DNA from: Lonicera japonica
Lineage: Eukaryota; Streptophyta; Magnoliopsida; Dipsacales; Caprifoliaceae
DNA: 64,000 nucleotides
Direction of reading: 5' to 3'
NCBI GenBank assembly: GCA_021464415.1
Contig: JAKCWG010000856.1
Coordinates: 372,001 to 436,000 of the forward strand
Shown: piece by piece, positions 31,960 through 44,171 of the stretch
Position numbering within the stretch: position 1 is the first letter of the stretch
Layout of the letters: the number at the start of each line of letters is the position of its first letter
Program-made: the position numbers and the translations under genes
The notes under the pieces: generated by a model
Seen by the model: only the letters and a program-made list of their open reading frames with translations
What the model was told of the DNA's origin: nothing
Database searches by the model: none

Positions 31960-34563
31960 TCACTCCAAATAAATCTCAGGAATGTGGGATATTGAAGGCC
32001 AATACTCACCCGTTTCCCTTACGCATTTTCTTCTCAGGTTCTCAGAGCAGTTTCTAATAAACAAATCTCGCAATGCAGTAAGTTGATGCATCCTTAATGG
32101 TAAAGATTCCAAAAGCATGCAATCTGAAAGTATGAGTCTCGAGAGCGATGTACATTTCACCAACCACTCTGGCAAGATTTCAAAAGAAGGACAATCTTGG
32201 ATTCCTATATAATTTATAGTTGCAGCAGCATTTTCAAATCCACGAGGCAACTCCTTTAATTTTGGTATCCCCTGAAGTGCTAGAGACAAGAGGCATCTTG
32301 GTAGTTCCATCATTGTGTCGTCTTCTTCTTCTAACAAATTAAGGTTTTCACAGTCCGCAATCGATAGTGTCTCAAGGGAAGTTAAAGACCTCAAACTTTT
32401 AGCAGGCAGAGAAATTAAACTCGGGCAACCAAATATGCATAGATGACGAAGAGTGGTGAGGTTTTTCATTTGACCTGATAATGACTCGAGATTATTACAA
32501 TTCAAAATCAACAAAAATTGAAGAGATCTTAAGCCCTCAGCGTGTCCCTTCTCTGGAAAGCTTGTCATTTTTGAAGTTAAAGATAATGTTCTAAGGCACG
32601 ATAGATTACCAAAGTCCCTAGGCAAATCTTTAAGCATCACACAACCAGTTAGATTAAGGGTTTGCAAATTTACCAAGTTACAAATAGTGTTTGGGAGAGC
32701 TTTAATGCTTTTAATTCCAAATATAAGCAGACACCTTAGATGCTTCAGCGTACCAATGGAACTTGGCAACTCTTCAAACTCCGATCCACTTAAATCTAGA
32801 GTGCGTAAGCACTTGAAGGTCTTTATCAGAGTATCAAGAAATATTTTTCTAATAGGACCAACATTGTACTGAAAAGAAAACGACCGCACCTTTTTTAGTT
32901 TGAGTAGAAAATGAGGGAATTCTTTCCCCTCTAACCTCCCTGCAGAAAATAGTAGATAACGAGTTCCTTCGGAAATGTTCCTTGTATCATATTTGACATG
33001 TGAAACCAGTTTACCCGCCACAGATAGCGCAAGGTCATGCACCAAATCATGCATTTTAAAATTGATTAATGCATTGTCAAATGACATATAATCGTATTGG
33101 AAGAAGGACCGCGATAGTAATTCTTGGAAATATTGATTTCCAATGTCTTCTAATTGCTGGCTATCATCAGACGATTGTATGAATCCATGTGCCTTCCACT
33201 GGTTGATTAAATATAAATTTGCATATAATCTTGGCATCTCCATATTCTTCGGGAATATGGCACAGTAAGCAAAGCATTGCTTTAAATGGAGTGGCATTTC
33301 ATCATAGCTCAACTTCAATATAGGCAAAACATCATTCTCTTTTTGCTCAATTTTCCATATATCATTGTCCCTGATATAATGCCATTCACGTACTTCCCTC
33401 TTCGTGTAAAGCAGGCTCCCTAAACTTTTTACCGCAAGAGGAAGTCCGCCGCACTTCATCACGATTTCCTCCCCTATCTCTATGAGTTTTGGATACTGTT
33501 TTTCTTCTCCTTCTTTGAAAGCACATTTGACAAATATGGACATGCATTCTTTATTTGAAAGGCCTTCCAACTCATATGGTGGAAATGTGCCCACAATTTG
33601 TGCAGTAGCTTTCTTACGTGTAGTAACGACAATTTTGCTCCCATAGGAACCGCAATTCAACAAACCCTTCAACTCCGTCCACTTTTTCCGATCTTCAATC
33701 CACACATCGTCGAGGATGAGAAAGAATTTCTTTGAAACCAAAAAACTACAAAGACCAGCCTGAAGTTGGTTGAGATCCAAGTGGGCATGATCAACCCCTC
33801 TTGTGGCATCTTTCATTATTTTCTCAATCAACTTTTTCAGATCAAATTCCTCTGACACCCAAATCCAAAGCTTTATTTCAAAATTTGAAGTAATCTCATC
33901 ATCATTGTAAACCAATTTAGCGAGCGTGGTTTTCCCAAGCCCCCCAAATCCAACTATAGGAAGAACAGAGATGTCCTCAATAGTGCTACTAGAAGCAGAG
34001 GAGCTAGAGTTGCTTAACAGAAGCTTTATGATTTTGTTTTTATCGAGGTCTCTTCCAATAACATCAGATGTGCGTACGAAAGAATGGGTTTGCTCCCTTA
34101 TTGGGCACGCGACTGGGCTATCAGGAGCACGTTCAACGAGCTCAAATTGTTTCCTATCAGCATCAATATCTTCCAATCTGCTCCTAATATTCTTTAATTT
34201 ACTACTCATGGTGATACGGAGAGCAAGTGAATTGGAGTTTGAAAAGAAGTTTTTTACCGCTTTGCGATTGCTTCCTTTGATCACCAGTTGACGTCGTAAA
34301 TCTTCGGTCATGAAATCATCGAGTAAGTCGTCGACATCGTAAATAACATCTTGAAGCTTTTCAAGCCAGTCTTCTACTTGTCGGTTCTTCTTCTTTTGCT
34401 CAGCAGCGTCCAGAAGAACAGCATTGATTGCGGATACAGTGAGTTGGAGTCTTTTCAAATCTTTTTTCACACCCCATATTAATCCAATTTTACGAAATGC
34501 GAGAGTGGTTAACTTGCCCAAGATCTGCCCAACGGTTTGAAAAACAAATGCTTCTGCTGCCAT
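31960..34563 (-). CDS. CC-NB-LRR disease-resistance protein (RGA-like CNL)
   Basis: A single uninterrupted frame of 867 codons. It would act as an intracellular immune receptor that senses pathogen effectors and switches by ADP/ATP exchange. Domains in order: an Rx-type coiled-coil (about 1-130) with the EDVID-like DVIYDVDDLLDDF at 72-84; NB-ARC from VIGR (168); P-loop GFGGLGKTT at 205-213; kinase-2 FLILDDVW at 281-288; GSKIVVTTR at 308-316; GLPL motif CGGLPLAV at 371-378; CFAYCAIFPKN at 430-440; MHD at 504-506. Leucine-rich repeats then run to the end HIPEIYLE. The Trp at the end of kinase-2 marks the non-TIR class. It is shorter than many CNLs (roughly 900-1200 residues). All key nucleotide-binding motifs are intact, so it could be functional. 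Related fragments lie at 19673-19940 and 31140-31382. Confidence 0.97.
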   Translation of the reverse strand: MAAEAFVFQTVGQILGKLTTLAFRKIGLIWGVKKDLKRLQLTVSAINAVLLDAAEQKKKNRQVEDWLEKLQDVIYDVDDLLDDFMTEDLRRQLVIKGSNRKAVKNFFSNSNSLALRITMSSKLKNIRSRLEDIDADRKQFELVERAPDSPVACPIREQTHSFVRTSDVIGRDLDKNKIIKLLLSNSSSSASSSTIEDISVLPIVGFGGLGKTTLAKLVYNDDEITSNFEIKLWIWVSEEFDLKKLIEKIMKDATRGVDHAHLDLNQLQAGLCSFLVSKKFFLILDDVWIEDRKKWTELKGLLNCGSYGSKIVVTTRKKATAQIVGTFPPYELEGLSNKECMSIFVKCAFKEGEEKQYPKLIEIGEEIVMKCGGLPLAVKSLGSLLYTKREVREWHYIRDNDIWKIEQKENDVLPILKLSYDEMPLHLKQCFAYCAIFPKNMEMPRLYANLYLINQWKAHGFIQSSDDSQQLEDIGNQYFQELLSRSFFQYDYMSFDNALINFKMHDLVHDLALSVAGKLVSHVKYDTRNISEGTRYLLFSAGRLEGKEFPHFLLKLKKVRSFSFQYNVGPIRKIFLDTLIKTFKCLRTLDLSGSEFEELPSSIGTLKHLRCLLIFGIKSIKALPNTICNLVNLQTLNLTGCVMLKDLPRDFGNLSCLRTLSLTSKMTSFPEKGHAEGLRSLQFLLILNCNNLESLSGQMKNLTTLRHLCIFGCPSLISLPAKSLRSLTSLETLSIADCENLNLLEEEDDTMMELPRCLLSLALQGIPKLKELPRGFENAAATINYIGIQDCPSFEILPEWLVKCTSLSRLILSDCMLLESLPLRMHQLTALRDLFIRNCSENLRRKCVRETGEYWPSISHIPEIYLE

Positions 34564-35461
34564 ATATATATATTATTTTTTCTTTTTTGCAAACGAAATA
34601 ATATTTAGGATGGCAATGAAAAATTGCTGTGAAGAGAAGCTAGAAAAGAAGGCTAGAGAAGTTTAGAAATACTGAAGAGAAATTAAGTACGAAGATATTT
34701 TTGCGAATTAATATACCACGAAAAATGAACAAAGTTAGTTCACCTTGGTTGAAAAGTCAATTTGGGTAGGCTGCCGTTTCATATTGCAAAAATAATAATA
34801 CACCACAAAAAGTTAAGAAAGTTCATTTTTGTTGAAAAGCCAATTCGGGTAGCCTCCGTATAACAATATATATATACACGCAGTGAGCATCATATATTTG
34901 AATAACATACTACTTTTACATCTCTATGATTTTAGTAGGCCAACTCACTTTGCTTATTTTATTTCTTATATCTGCGTATAATCCACTGACCCGTGTTATT
35001 AATTTCCATGTGATTATAATAATTTTATACTTGTCAAGATTCGAATTTTAAACTTTTACGAATTATTAACCCCAATAGATATTTCGTAGCATACACCAGT
35101 GGACACTTTCTTATTGGTGTAAAAATTCTAGTCCTTCAAGGTAATGATGACCGAACAACTATTATTGGTCTGGCCCCTTTTTTTATTTTCTCTTATCTCA
35201 TCTCTTTATTAATTGGCCCATTACTTTTTGACTACTTTTCAGCAACTTGGGGGAGTTATACAATGTTGCCTTCAGGCAACCTTTTTTTCTTTTAAGATTT
35301 TTTTCGCTGTCTTGAGAATGTGTTATTTTAAAAGCATATTTCTATCCTTTAAATAAATATAGATATATTCATAGAATTTGGATTCCGCAATTTTTATATG
35401 GACTAATCTTTAGTGATACTTTTTTTTTCTACCAAAATATTGAGGGGATATTTTCAGTTAC
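34564..35461. other. Upstream region of the CNL gene
   Basis: AT-rich with no other gene. A short repeat (AAAAATGAACAAAGTTAG near 34720 and AAAGTTAAGAAAGTTCA near 34810, each before a GAAAAG-CAATT-GGGTAG run) occurs twice. No clear TATA could be assigned among the many AT runs. Confidence 0.4.
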
Positions 35462-35745
35462 TAAAAACGTTGCTAAGGATAAGTATGAACCAATTAATGC
35501 TAGAAATTTTCCACATAGGATATTGGTTGTTAAAAACTTTTCAAAATCCCTTGACATCAGTGAAAACAAACGGTAAGAATTTTGTATAGGAAAACTATTT
35601 AACCAAAAAACGTTGCTAAGGACAAGTATGGACCAATCAATGCTAGAAATTTTCCATGTAGGATATTGGTTGTTAAAAACTATCCAAGAGCCCTTGACAT
35701 CAGTGAGAAAATAAGGTAAGAATTTTGTGTAAGAAAACTATTTGT
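35462..35745. repeat. Two-copy tandem duplication, ~144-bp period
   Basis: The unit starts AAAAACGTTGCTAAGGA at about 35465 and 35608. Both copies contain GCTAGAAATTTTCCA and GGATATTGGTTGTTAAAAAC and end in TAAGAATTTTGT. Confidence 0.8.
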
Positions 35746-36834
35746 CCATTATTTTAAATTTATTGATCCCACATGTTATCCAACGATATCCACCACATCA
35801 AGCTGCCTTCTTGCTATCACCCATTTACGAGGACCTAGCTAAATTGTTAGCCCTTCATGAGAACATTATAAATATAGATAGAGAGTTTCACACACACGCG
35901 TTATGTTTGTTATTCAAATATAGGTAATTGAAATAAAAAATGTTTAAAAAATAGCAATTATTATAGTAGTCTGGAGTTGTAGTATTCTTGCCGATTACGT
36001 TAAATGTAAAACTTTATTTTAAATTAAAAGTCCACAAGGATAAAATTGGATAACCAAAAGCCTGATATGGCCTCAATAATCTAGAATAATTTTGAACTTT
36101 ATAAAAAAATAGAATTTTGGGCACACGCACGCATGTGCAGAGTAGATATAAATGATATAAGGGAAACAAATTAAAAAACTGACAAATGACCTGGTGGTTG
36201 AGATGCATTATAACCCTTGCACAAGCTCCATTGCTTACGCTAAGATTTTAAATTCTTTGTGTGACTAAAAGCTTGTAAGGGCAAAATTGGAATATAAATA
36301 TCTGACATAATTTCAAATATAAATGAATTACCTTCTGAATTTTTATAATTGTAGATAGATATATAGCATTGAAACTACAAATTTATTAGTAATGTCCAAA
36401 AAATGGGAGCTACGGAGATAAATCCCTAATATGTCTAGAAACCAAAGTTAAGTCCAACCTAAAAAATTTTAGCATGAGAAGGACAACAAGATACATGAGT
36501 ATATATACTTTTTTTCCAATCGTACCTTATTTCATTCAACTGTACTCAAAAGGAACTAATATATTTCTGTAAAGTGTATCTTGTTGCGTATTGCTATAAA
36601 TAATAGAAGAATCGGCTAAATGGCAGCAAAAATTTTAGGGATTTGAAAGAAACCATCTTTATTGCTTCAAAAAGGCCTAATTTATATGTAACCCAAATCA
36701 TACTAGATAACAAACGGCGAACAGTTGTCTCTTACAACTTGCAATGATCAACTTATAAGCAAGCTTGAGGTATAGATCGAGTGAATTTTAATTTGAAGCT
36801 TAACTCTAGCCATGACCCTTTTGTAATAAGGTTC
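35746..36834. other. Intergenic DNA
   Basis: No gene or repeat recognised; only short AT-rich ORFs. Confidence 0.4.
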
Positions 36835-37160
36835 ACCAGGAAAAATTTCACTCCGTACTTAACAATGAAATTTCTTTTTAAAGATAAAATTTCACTGTAA
36901 TGAGATTTCCACTTTGGATAACTTCATTGTGTAATTAACTATGAAATTTATTTGCTCAATCTAATAAAAATTCCTCTTGGAAAAATTTTACCGTGTAATC
37001 AACAATAAAATTTTTTTGTACAAATAAAATTTCATTGTAATGAGAATTCCACTTGGAAATTTTCAATTATGTAGTTAACAATGAAATTTTGTTGTACATA
37101 TAAAATTTCACTGTAATAAGAATTTCACTTTGAAAACTTTCATTGTGTATATAATAAATA
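36835..37160. repeat. Minisatellite, 64-76-bp units, at least four copies
   Basis: CAATGAAATTT-type cores recur at 36863, 36939, 37003 and 37079, each followed by AAAATTTCACTGTAATGAGA-like text. Confidence 0.75.
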
Positions 37161-40001
37161 CATATATATATAGACACAATACATCTATATATATATACTT
37201 GTATACTAATTTAAATTGATATGGGAAACTTTATAAAATCTCATTCGTGTCATTGGTTTTGGAAATAAAAAGCGTCTTTATTGAGTTAAAACATCTTGTG
37301 TTGAAACTTTCATAGAAATGTAATCTTATTAGGATTTTCCACTCATTTTCCCCCATAAAAGGACATAAATATAGGGGGTCATTTTTTACACCCTCTGAGA
37401 TTTATTTTTATATCACGAACACACCGCTCCCCTTATTATCTAAGTAAATACAAAATTAAAATTTTAACTAATATTTAATTAAAACAAATTACCACAAACA
37501 TTCCCTCCCAATTCAAAATCAAAACCCTCCCTTCCCCTAACCCAAATTGCATGGCCTTTTCCTCCTCTCCCTCCCATAAACCATCATCTCCCATAAACCC
37601 AAATCGTGATTCGGCCCAAATAAGCTGATAGACATTGTATACACTCCACTTATGTTGGCCGAATAAGTATAAAAGTGCTTGATTCATATGGGTCGTGCGG
37701 GTGCTGACCAATTTTAAAAGTTAAGCTCCGTTTAAAAAGACCGAGTTTATCCGAAGGCTCTCGGTTCATGTTGGCCTAATTCACCTCAACATGCTCAGTT
37801 CACACGAGCCATGAGGATGGTGTCGCTGATGCTCTATTTTTGTGATTGATCTCTTAAAAATAAAGGGCTCAAGTGTATATATATTGAACAAAATAAGTCT
37901 TCGAATTCTTATCCAACAGTCACTGTTAAAACTCTGCAAAACATGTATGAATCCCATGCTCGGTATTAACCCATGTTTTATATATATATGTATATATTAA
38001 TAAATGCTCTGTTCCTATTAAGTGGTGTCCCTGATGCTTCTCATTTCTTCTTCCATTTTCCGGCGAGGAATCCGTTTGCTCGAGCTAGTTCTGGCAAGGT
38101 TATGTTTGAATGGAGAGTATAAATTTTGTTTAATTTGCTTTGAGGTTAATTAAGTGATATTAACTTATTAATTGTTAGGTAAAATCATTGGTTTATGTTT
38201 ATTACTATTGGGTAGATAAAAAAGTTAGGAGGTGGTTGTGGTAAGTTAAGGGAGGATTAAGTATTGAAATTAGCCTTTTTAATTAGGGGGGGTAAATATC
38301 ACCCTCCTAAAATATTTTTTTCATCTTATTAAACTTGACTCCTCTCTATTACCCTTTACCCAATTTCATTTAATGGGGGTTTAGTTGGAGGGGTAAATGT
38401 ATTTCTATATTGAGTAGATCATCTGCATAAAATTTCATTAAGAAATTCAAACCGAAAGTGGGCATAGTAATTTTTTTATAAATATGTTCATTTTCGACTT
38501 TTAAAATTTTAGATAATTATCTCACATGGTTCTAGATTGAATCTTCGGATTAAATTTTGTGAAGATGATCTACTCATCATAAAGACCATTTTCACAAAAT
38601 TTCATGAAAAAATTATCCGTTTAACCCTTGTTGGTGTGAAAATTTAGAACTTGTATATTTCCAATCAAACAGTCAAATGATTGAAGTAATCATTATGCAT
38701 GGCATGCTATTAATAACAAGATAAAGAAAATGAGACAATAATGTATAGAGGAGGTTCACCCTTTATGAGTATACAGGTTAATCCTCCTCTTTTAAACGGG
38801 GCTAACAGCTTGAGGTTGCCTTGTATTATAATGAGTAAGTTTCGGTTACAAACAAACGTTATATCTTTAGCTATTCTACCGCTATAATTCAATAGCTAGA
38901 GGAGTCATATATCACTTAGAGCCTAAGTATTCTGGTTTAGGAGCTTTGTGTTGCGCCTTAGACCTCTATATCTCATTTCCTTTCCTTTTTTTATTTTATT
39001 TTCTTTCCTTGTATTTCTATGGAAGCTTGGTGGTTGAAGGAAGTAAATGCTTACTTATATATGTATAAGAGAAGAAGATGTCCAGCATGTATGGAGCAGT
39101 TGGTCTGCAACCACTCCCCCATCATTGCAGCATGCTTGATTGATCACTTTGCTTCTCCATTTAATATGGAGCATTAAATGCAATCGGTATGCATTTAATG
39201 CAGTTGAGAGAGGTTATGTGCCTTCTGCAGGGTTGGTATGCAATTTTTAGCTTCGGCTTGGCAAAGGAGCTTTGGAGGTCGAGCCAAGGAGGTCTACAGC
39301 CTTGAGCGTATATTAAATATGACCCTGATACCTCCATGAGGCCCTGGGATCTAGACCTCCCGACCACATTTTCACATGTTAGCAGAGGTATCTACATGTC
39401 CTCCTGTGGTTGGTCTGGGGGTAAAGCGACTATTTTACCCAATCAATTGCCCCTGTCTTTGGCATTTAGCTCATCAGAGCTGATCAAGAAGGACAAACTT
39501 TAATCCTAAAGACTAGAGTCAGGGCTATATCGGTATTCTCGCTTCAGGGGGAGTGTGGGTTTTTTCAAAATTCTAAACTCAAAGGTACTACCAACTTATG
39601 GTTAGGGTTCTCCTGGACGTTTGCCGCTTTATCAGTTAACGTGCCAACTATATGACGCTTCATTTAGAGACGTGCAAATATGCAGCTAACTTGATGGGAG
39701 TCGTTTTTGATTGTTAAGGGGATGGTTAGCTTCCCCTAGAAGTCTTTTAAAAACCTTTTTTTCTTAAAGAGGAATTTTCGCTTCTTATCTCCTTTTCTCT
39801 GCTCCTAACTATTTCTGAACACAAAATTTATAGCATAATTTTTTAAGCCCTTATTCTCCTATTACCTCTAGCTTTCGCAAATTCCTTAGGAAACACCTAT
39901 AGGAGTTTCGATAGCGTTCCCTTGCCCATTCTTTTTGAAGGAGTTCTATACTTCGCACCTTTAACCCTTCTCCATTCTATAACCAAACACAAAGTTCACT
40001 A
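37161..40001. other. Unassigned region left of the large gypsy nest
   Basis: No gene recognised. It contains the inverted repeat at 38412-38575. The stretch 38930-40001 is less AT-rich, with a CT-rich leader-like end (39770-40001), and may be part of an older element that the Tekay-like element entered at 40002. Confidence 0.4.
38412..38575. repeat. Inverted repeat, ~24-bp arms
   Basis: GAGTAGATCATCT plus GCATAAAATTT at 38412-38435 is matched in reverse complement by AAATTTTGTGA plus AGATGATCTACTC at 38552-38575, with only a few mismatches. It could be a small MITE; no target duplication was recognised. Confidence 0.55.
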
Positions 40002-40168
40002 TGTAACTCCTCCGTCTTAATTAGTAGGATAATACTCGTAATTAGGACTTGAAGTGTCACTAACCCACCTTAGACTAGCTAAAGTGGGTTGAATGCAAAT
40101 AATGAAATAATAAATCCAAGTACGTCACATGACATGGAACAAGCAAACATGATACTCATGATGTGGGC

Positions 40169-40577
40169 GATAATATAAAATAGGGGTGTAACACACACAT
40201 ACATGTACATATATCCAAAAGGCAATACAAACCATACTAACTTGTAGTCCAACATGTTCTATAACTTCGGCGAGTCGTGGCTTGCCGTAAACACATATGT
40301 AAAACAAAAATGAGTAGATATCATAGGCCTCTACTTTGTTCCCGAACAAGTCGCTACTTTCTTCCTGGAGTAGATAATATAAAACAGGGGTGTGACACAC
40401 ACATACGTGTACATATATCCAAAAGGCAATACAAACCATACTAACTTGTAGTCCAACATGTTCTGTAACTTAGGCAAGCCGTGGCTTTCCTTATACACAT
40501 ATGTATAACAAAAATGTGTAGATATCAGATGCCTCTACTTTGTTCCTGGCCAAGTCACTTCTTTGGTCTCATCCATC
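40169..40577. repeat. Two-copy duplication inside the 3' LTR, ~204-bp period
   Basis: ATAATATAAAA-AGGGGTGT through GCCTCTACTTTGTTCC appears twice in tandem. The other LTR (61912-63752) has it once. The internally repeated minus-strand ORF at 40125-40439 only reflects this. Confidence 0.75.
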
Positions 40578-42434
40578 TCCTGGATACCTGAATTGTTTCA
40601 TAAAAACGGGGTGAACTCACAACTCAGTAGGAGGAGAATACACAGGGAATATCATGTTCCAAACCATAATAGTAGTTTTATATAATTCAAGCTGCAATCA
40701 ATAGATTGACTCAGAAATTGTTAGTTTATAAACCAATGCATGCATATGCAAATGCAAGTTTCCTCCCGAGTGTCAACCATTATATCATACCAAGAGAATA
40801 GCGGCCGAACCTAATCATAATCATAAGAATAAGAATGGGCATGACCGCTCCATAGAATCATTCAAACATAACAACAATAGAACATCTTCTGACCCAGGGA
40901 AGATCATCATCATATCACAATACAATTGGACATCACATCCATCAATATCATATCAATATAACACAAGTGCATTGCCATTATCTAGATCTCTAGGCTACCC
41001 ACTGCTGGCCCTAGACAACCTACACTTTGATTCCCTCCAGAGGTTTACGAATTTTTAACCCAAGGGCACCAAGCCCCATTTGTTTTCACACCGGCAAGCA
41101 CCAATCAATAACCATTGCCTTCACCATCGAAGGGTTACAATAGAATCATAATCAGATCCACCACGAATCATATCACATCCCAGAATGATACAAGAAACAT
41201 AAGAAGCTTCTGGCATCATAGATACAAGATATATGCCCACATGAGATGCCATAATGTCAGTTTGAGCTTGCCGAAAGATCTCCAAGAATCCGGTTAACAC
41301 AATAATGATACACAATATGCATAACATGCTAACAAATGAACATTTGAAACAACTTATGGCATATAACAACAAAAAATCTCTATACATGTCCTTTCATATA
41401 TATAATTCATCAATTAATATATTTCATCCATATACAAATCTATATATTCAAGGGATATCTCATGTATATCAAATAATGCATGTATATCAAGTATAAATGG
41501 CATATCTTATTTCAAATCACATGCTCATGACTTTATAAATCATAAAACACCATTATCTACATTATGTTGAAACTCTTAAAACAATTATAATCAAAACATT
41601 ATGATTTACATAGAACGAAACCATATTATCGGGTTTTGTAAACAATTAAACCCTACCTCAAATCAATAAACCCCAAGGAAGAGAAGAAGATGAAGGCCAA
41701 AACCCTGTTCGGTCAAATCCCAAAATTCCTTCTCACCGCAATCCTCACGTCGCGTAGAACAATTTCTCTTAAAGCCAAATCGAATTCCGGAGGCTAATTA
41801 TAAGTGAAAATCTAAAAAGGAGAAGAAAAATGAGTTTCCCCTTTTTCTCTTTGGCATAAAAATAGTGGAAAATAGCATAGGAAAGGCTCTAGAATCATTT
41901 AAATTCAATAAGCGCCTCTCTAACAGTGAGGCAATAGATGCCTGTTACACCCATGTGAACACCTCATTTTGCGACCCCCGTAAGAATTCCGATCTCTAAG
42001 GAAATGAACACACATGCATGTATAAGCATTCCTAGATGCATACATACTATTTACATGTGATACAAATCAAACAGGGAAGCCGAAAGGACACCCAGACGAG
42101 AAGATACGAGAATTATCGGAAGCTGCCGGAATCGAAAATCGTCAAAACTCCTGGAAACTTGTGAAAGGAGAGTTTCCCATTTCTGATCATCTTCAAACTT
42201 TGGGTTATTAGGCATTGCCAGAGGAGAAATATATCCAAAAATCAACTAGATCCGACGGCTGAATCTCTGAAAATTCGAAGAACTGGGAGTTTACTTCGGG
42301 TAATCAAAAGGCAACCTTTCCAAAGTCCAAATAAGCTCAAATTTGGTTAGTATATAGGATATATGATGGGGAATAACATACTAGAAAATTTAGATCGATC
42401 CGATAAGCCGTTTGACGGAAATTGCGAAAACTGC

Positions 42435-42961
42435 CTATGGACAAACACCACAAAAGGTGCGTGTGTCGTCCAGACACTTCCCCTGAGGTTTGTGTCATCC
42501 AGACACACCCTTGAGGGTTTGTGTCCGCGGACAAACCCCTCCTAGCCGATTTTTCCCTTTTTGTGTTTTGATACTTCCCGACCTCCTAAAATCATGAAAT
42601 TTTGTGGAGATTCAGGAAATTGTACGGGGAATAACATACTAAAAGTTAGATCTATCCGATGGTCGGATCTTCGAAAATTGGAAAAACCAAGAATTCGTCT
42701 TGAAAAATCAAACGGAGGCCTTCCCGATGTCCAAAAATTCTAAAATTTGGATAGTATGTAGGTCTTAACAGGAGTAACAACATGATAAAAAATCAGATCA
42801 ATCTATTCTTTCGTTTGGCGAGAATTGAAAAAACCGTCACACGTTAAACAGGGTCCACAGACAAACACCTTAGTTTTGTCCGCCAACACAAATCCCTTGG
42901 TTCGTGTTCGTGGACAAACAATTCCAAACCCAGCCCATTAATTTTTCTAGAGCTATAAATA
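42435..42961 (+). promoter_or_regulatory. U3 palindrome array and TATA of the Tat solo LTR
   Basis: Variants of a TGTCCGCGGACA palindrome: half-site GGACAAACACC (42439), GTGTCGTCCAGACAC (42463), GTGTCATCCAGACAC (about 42492), GTTTGTGTCCGCGGACAAAC (42518-42537), GTCCACAGACAAACACC (42853), TTTTGTCCGCCAACACAAA (42874) and GTGTTCGTGGACAAACA (42904). TATAAATA follows at 42954. Confidence 0.7.
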
Positions 42962-43936
42962 CAACTGCACAAACCTCATTTCAAGCATCAGTTAGCTCTG
43001 GAACTTCGGGAACAGTGCTATAAAATAGTATAGGCTATCAGGTATTTTTTTTTATCTCAGTATGGCTTTAATTTTTTATATGTCTTTATTTTATCAGTTA
43101 TAATTGATCAATTGCATTAAAAATTGTTGTTTATCTCAAAATTAGTCTGGATTTCATATTCAAACCCCGTTTTCAAAACCAAAGGCGTAGAACGAGCTGT
43201 AAATCATTTTTAAACATATTTTTATCATTTAATTTTACAAAATCTCAATTTTATCAGTCTCGATTTACAAAGAAATCAATACACGTTTGTACACGGTTTA
43301 ATTTATAAATCGCGGTACTTACTTAAATATCTACTATGAGAGTACTGGATTCGTCAATGACGGTTTAAATTATTAAACTTCAGTACAATATTGACGAACG
43401 AGTCTTGAGGATTACCGAATATCTGATTTCAAATAGAATTAGCTTCGAAAAAGCCCTAAATATTTCCAAAAAAACATGTTTTGCTATCTATTATCACGAA
43501 AGTCATTTTTCAAATCACACACACCCCACTAATTTCTAAAATCGAAGGGTGAATTACGAAGCACATGCTTTCCATCGCCACCCTAAAATCCCGTTTTTCC
43601 TAAAATTATGGGTTGATTTACGATTACATTAGTTGACATGCAAATTTTTTATTATAATTCCACGCATATCATACTTAGAGACCGAAAGGGCGAATTGGGT
43701 GCCTAACACCTTCCCGATTCGTGACTTAATCCCCGAACCTTTGAATCAACTAGTTTTGCATTAATTGTGTTTAAGAGGTCGTTTAATTCATAAATGTTTC
43801 TCTTTTACACAGACTTTTATTTGTTTAGTAAAACAAACTGGCGACTCTGATTCCTTTTACAAATCGTCACTTTTTCTTTATAATAAAATGAACCATTTTA
43901 CAAAATTAACTAGGAAACCGGAGGAATTGCCGCCAA

Positions 43937-44171
43937 TGTGGAGTATCTATTGGAAATGGATTAAATGTAAATTTTAAACAGGTTTTGGTTTATCTATATA
44001 TATATATAAACTCCACATGCCAGAAATTTGTTTAATATGATGTTATTACTTGGACATGTTTGTGGTATAAAATCCTAAGTTCTACTCTTGATCACCCGTC
44101 ATCGCGTATGACTCCGTGGCTAATCGAGTCTCGGACGTATAATCCTTTAAACGGGATTTTGGGGCGTCACA
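43937..44171 (+). mobile_element. 3' terminal fragment of a Tekay-like LTR
   Basis: Starts TGTGGAG and ends GGGGCGTCACA. It matches the last part of the LTR at 56668-60217 (shared CTCCACATGCC). Flanks GCCAA and ACCAA resemble a target duplication with one mismatch. TGTGGAG at its start and CTCCACA inside it are inverted repeats. Confidence 0.55.

Noticed and set aside
33926..34291. 121-codon plus-strand ORF inside the CNL
   Set aside because: Shadow of the CNL coding strand, spanning its P-loop; no features of its own.
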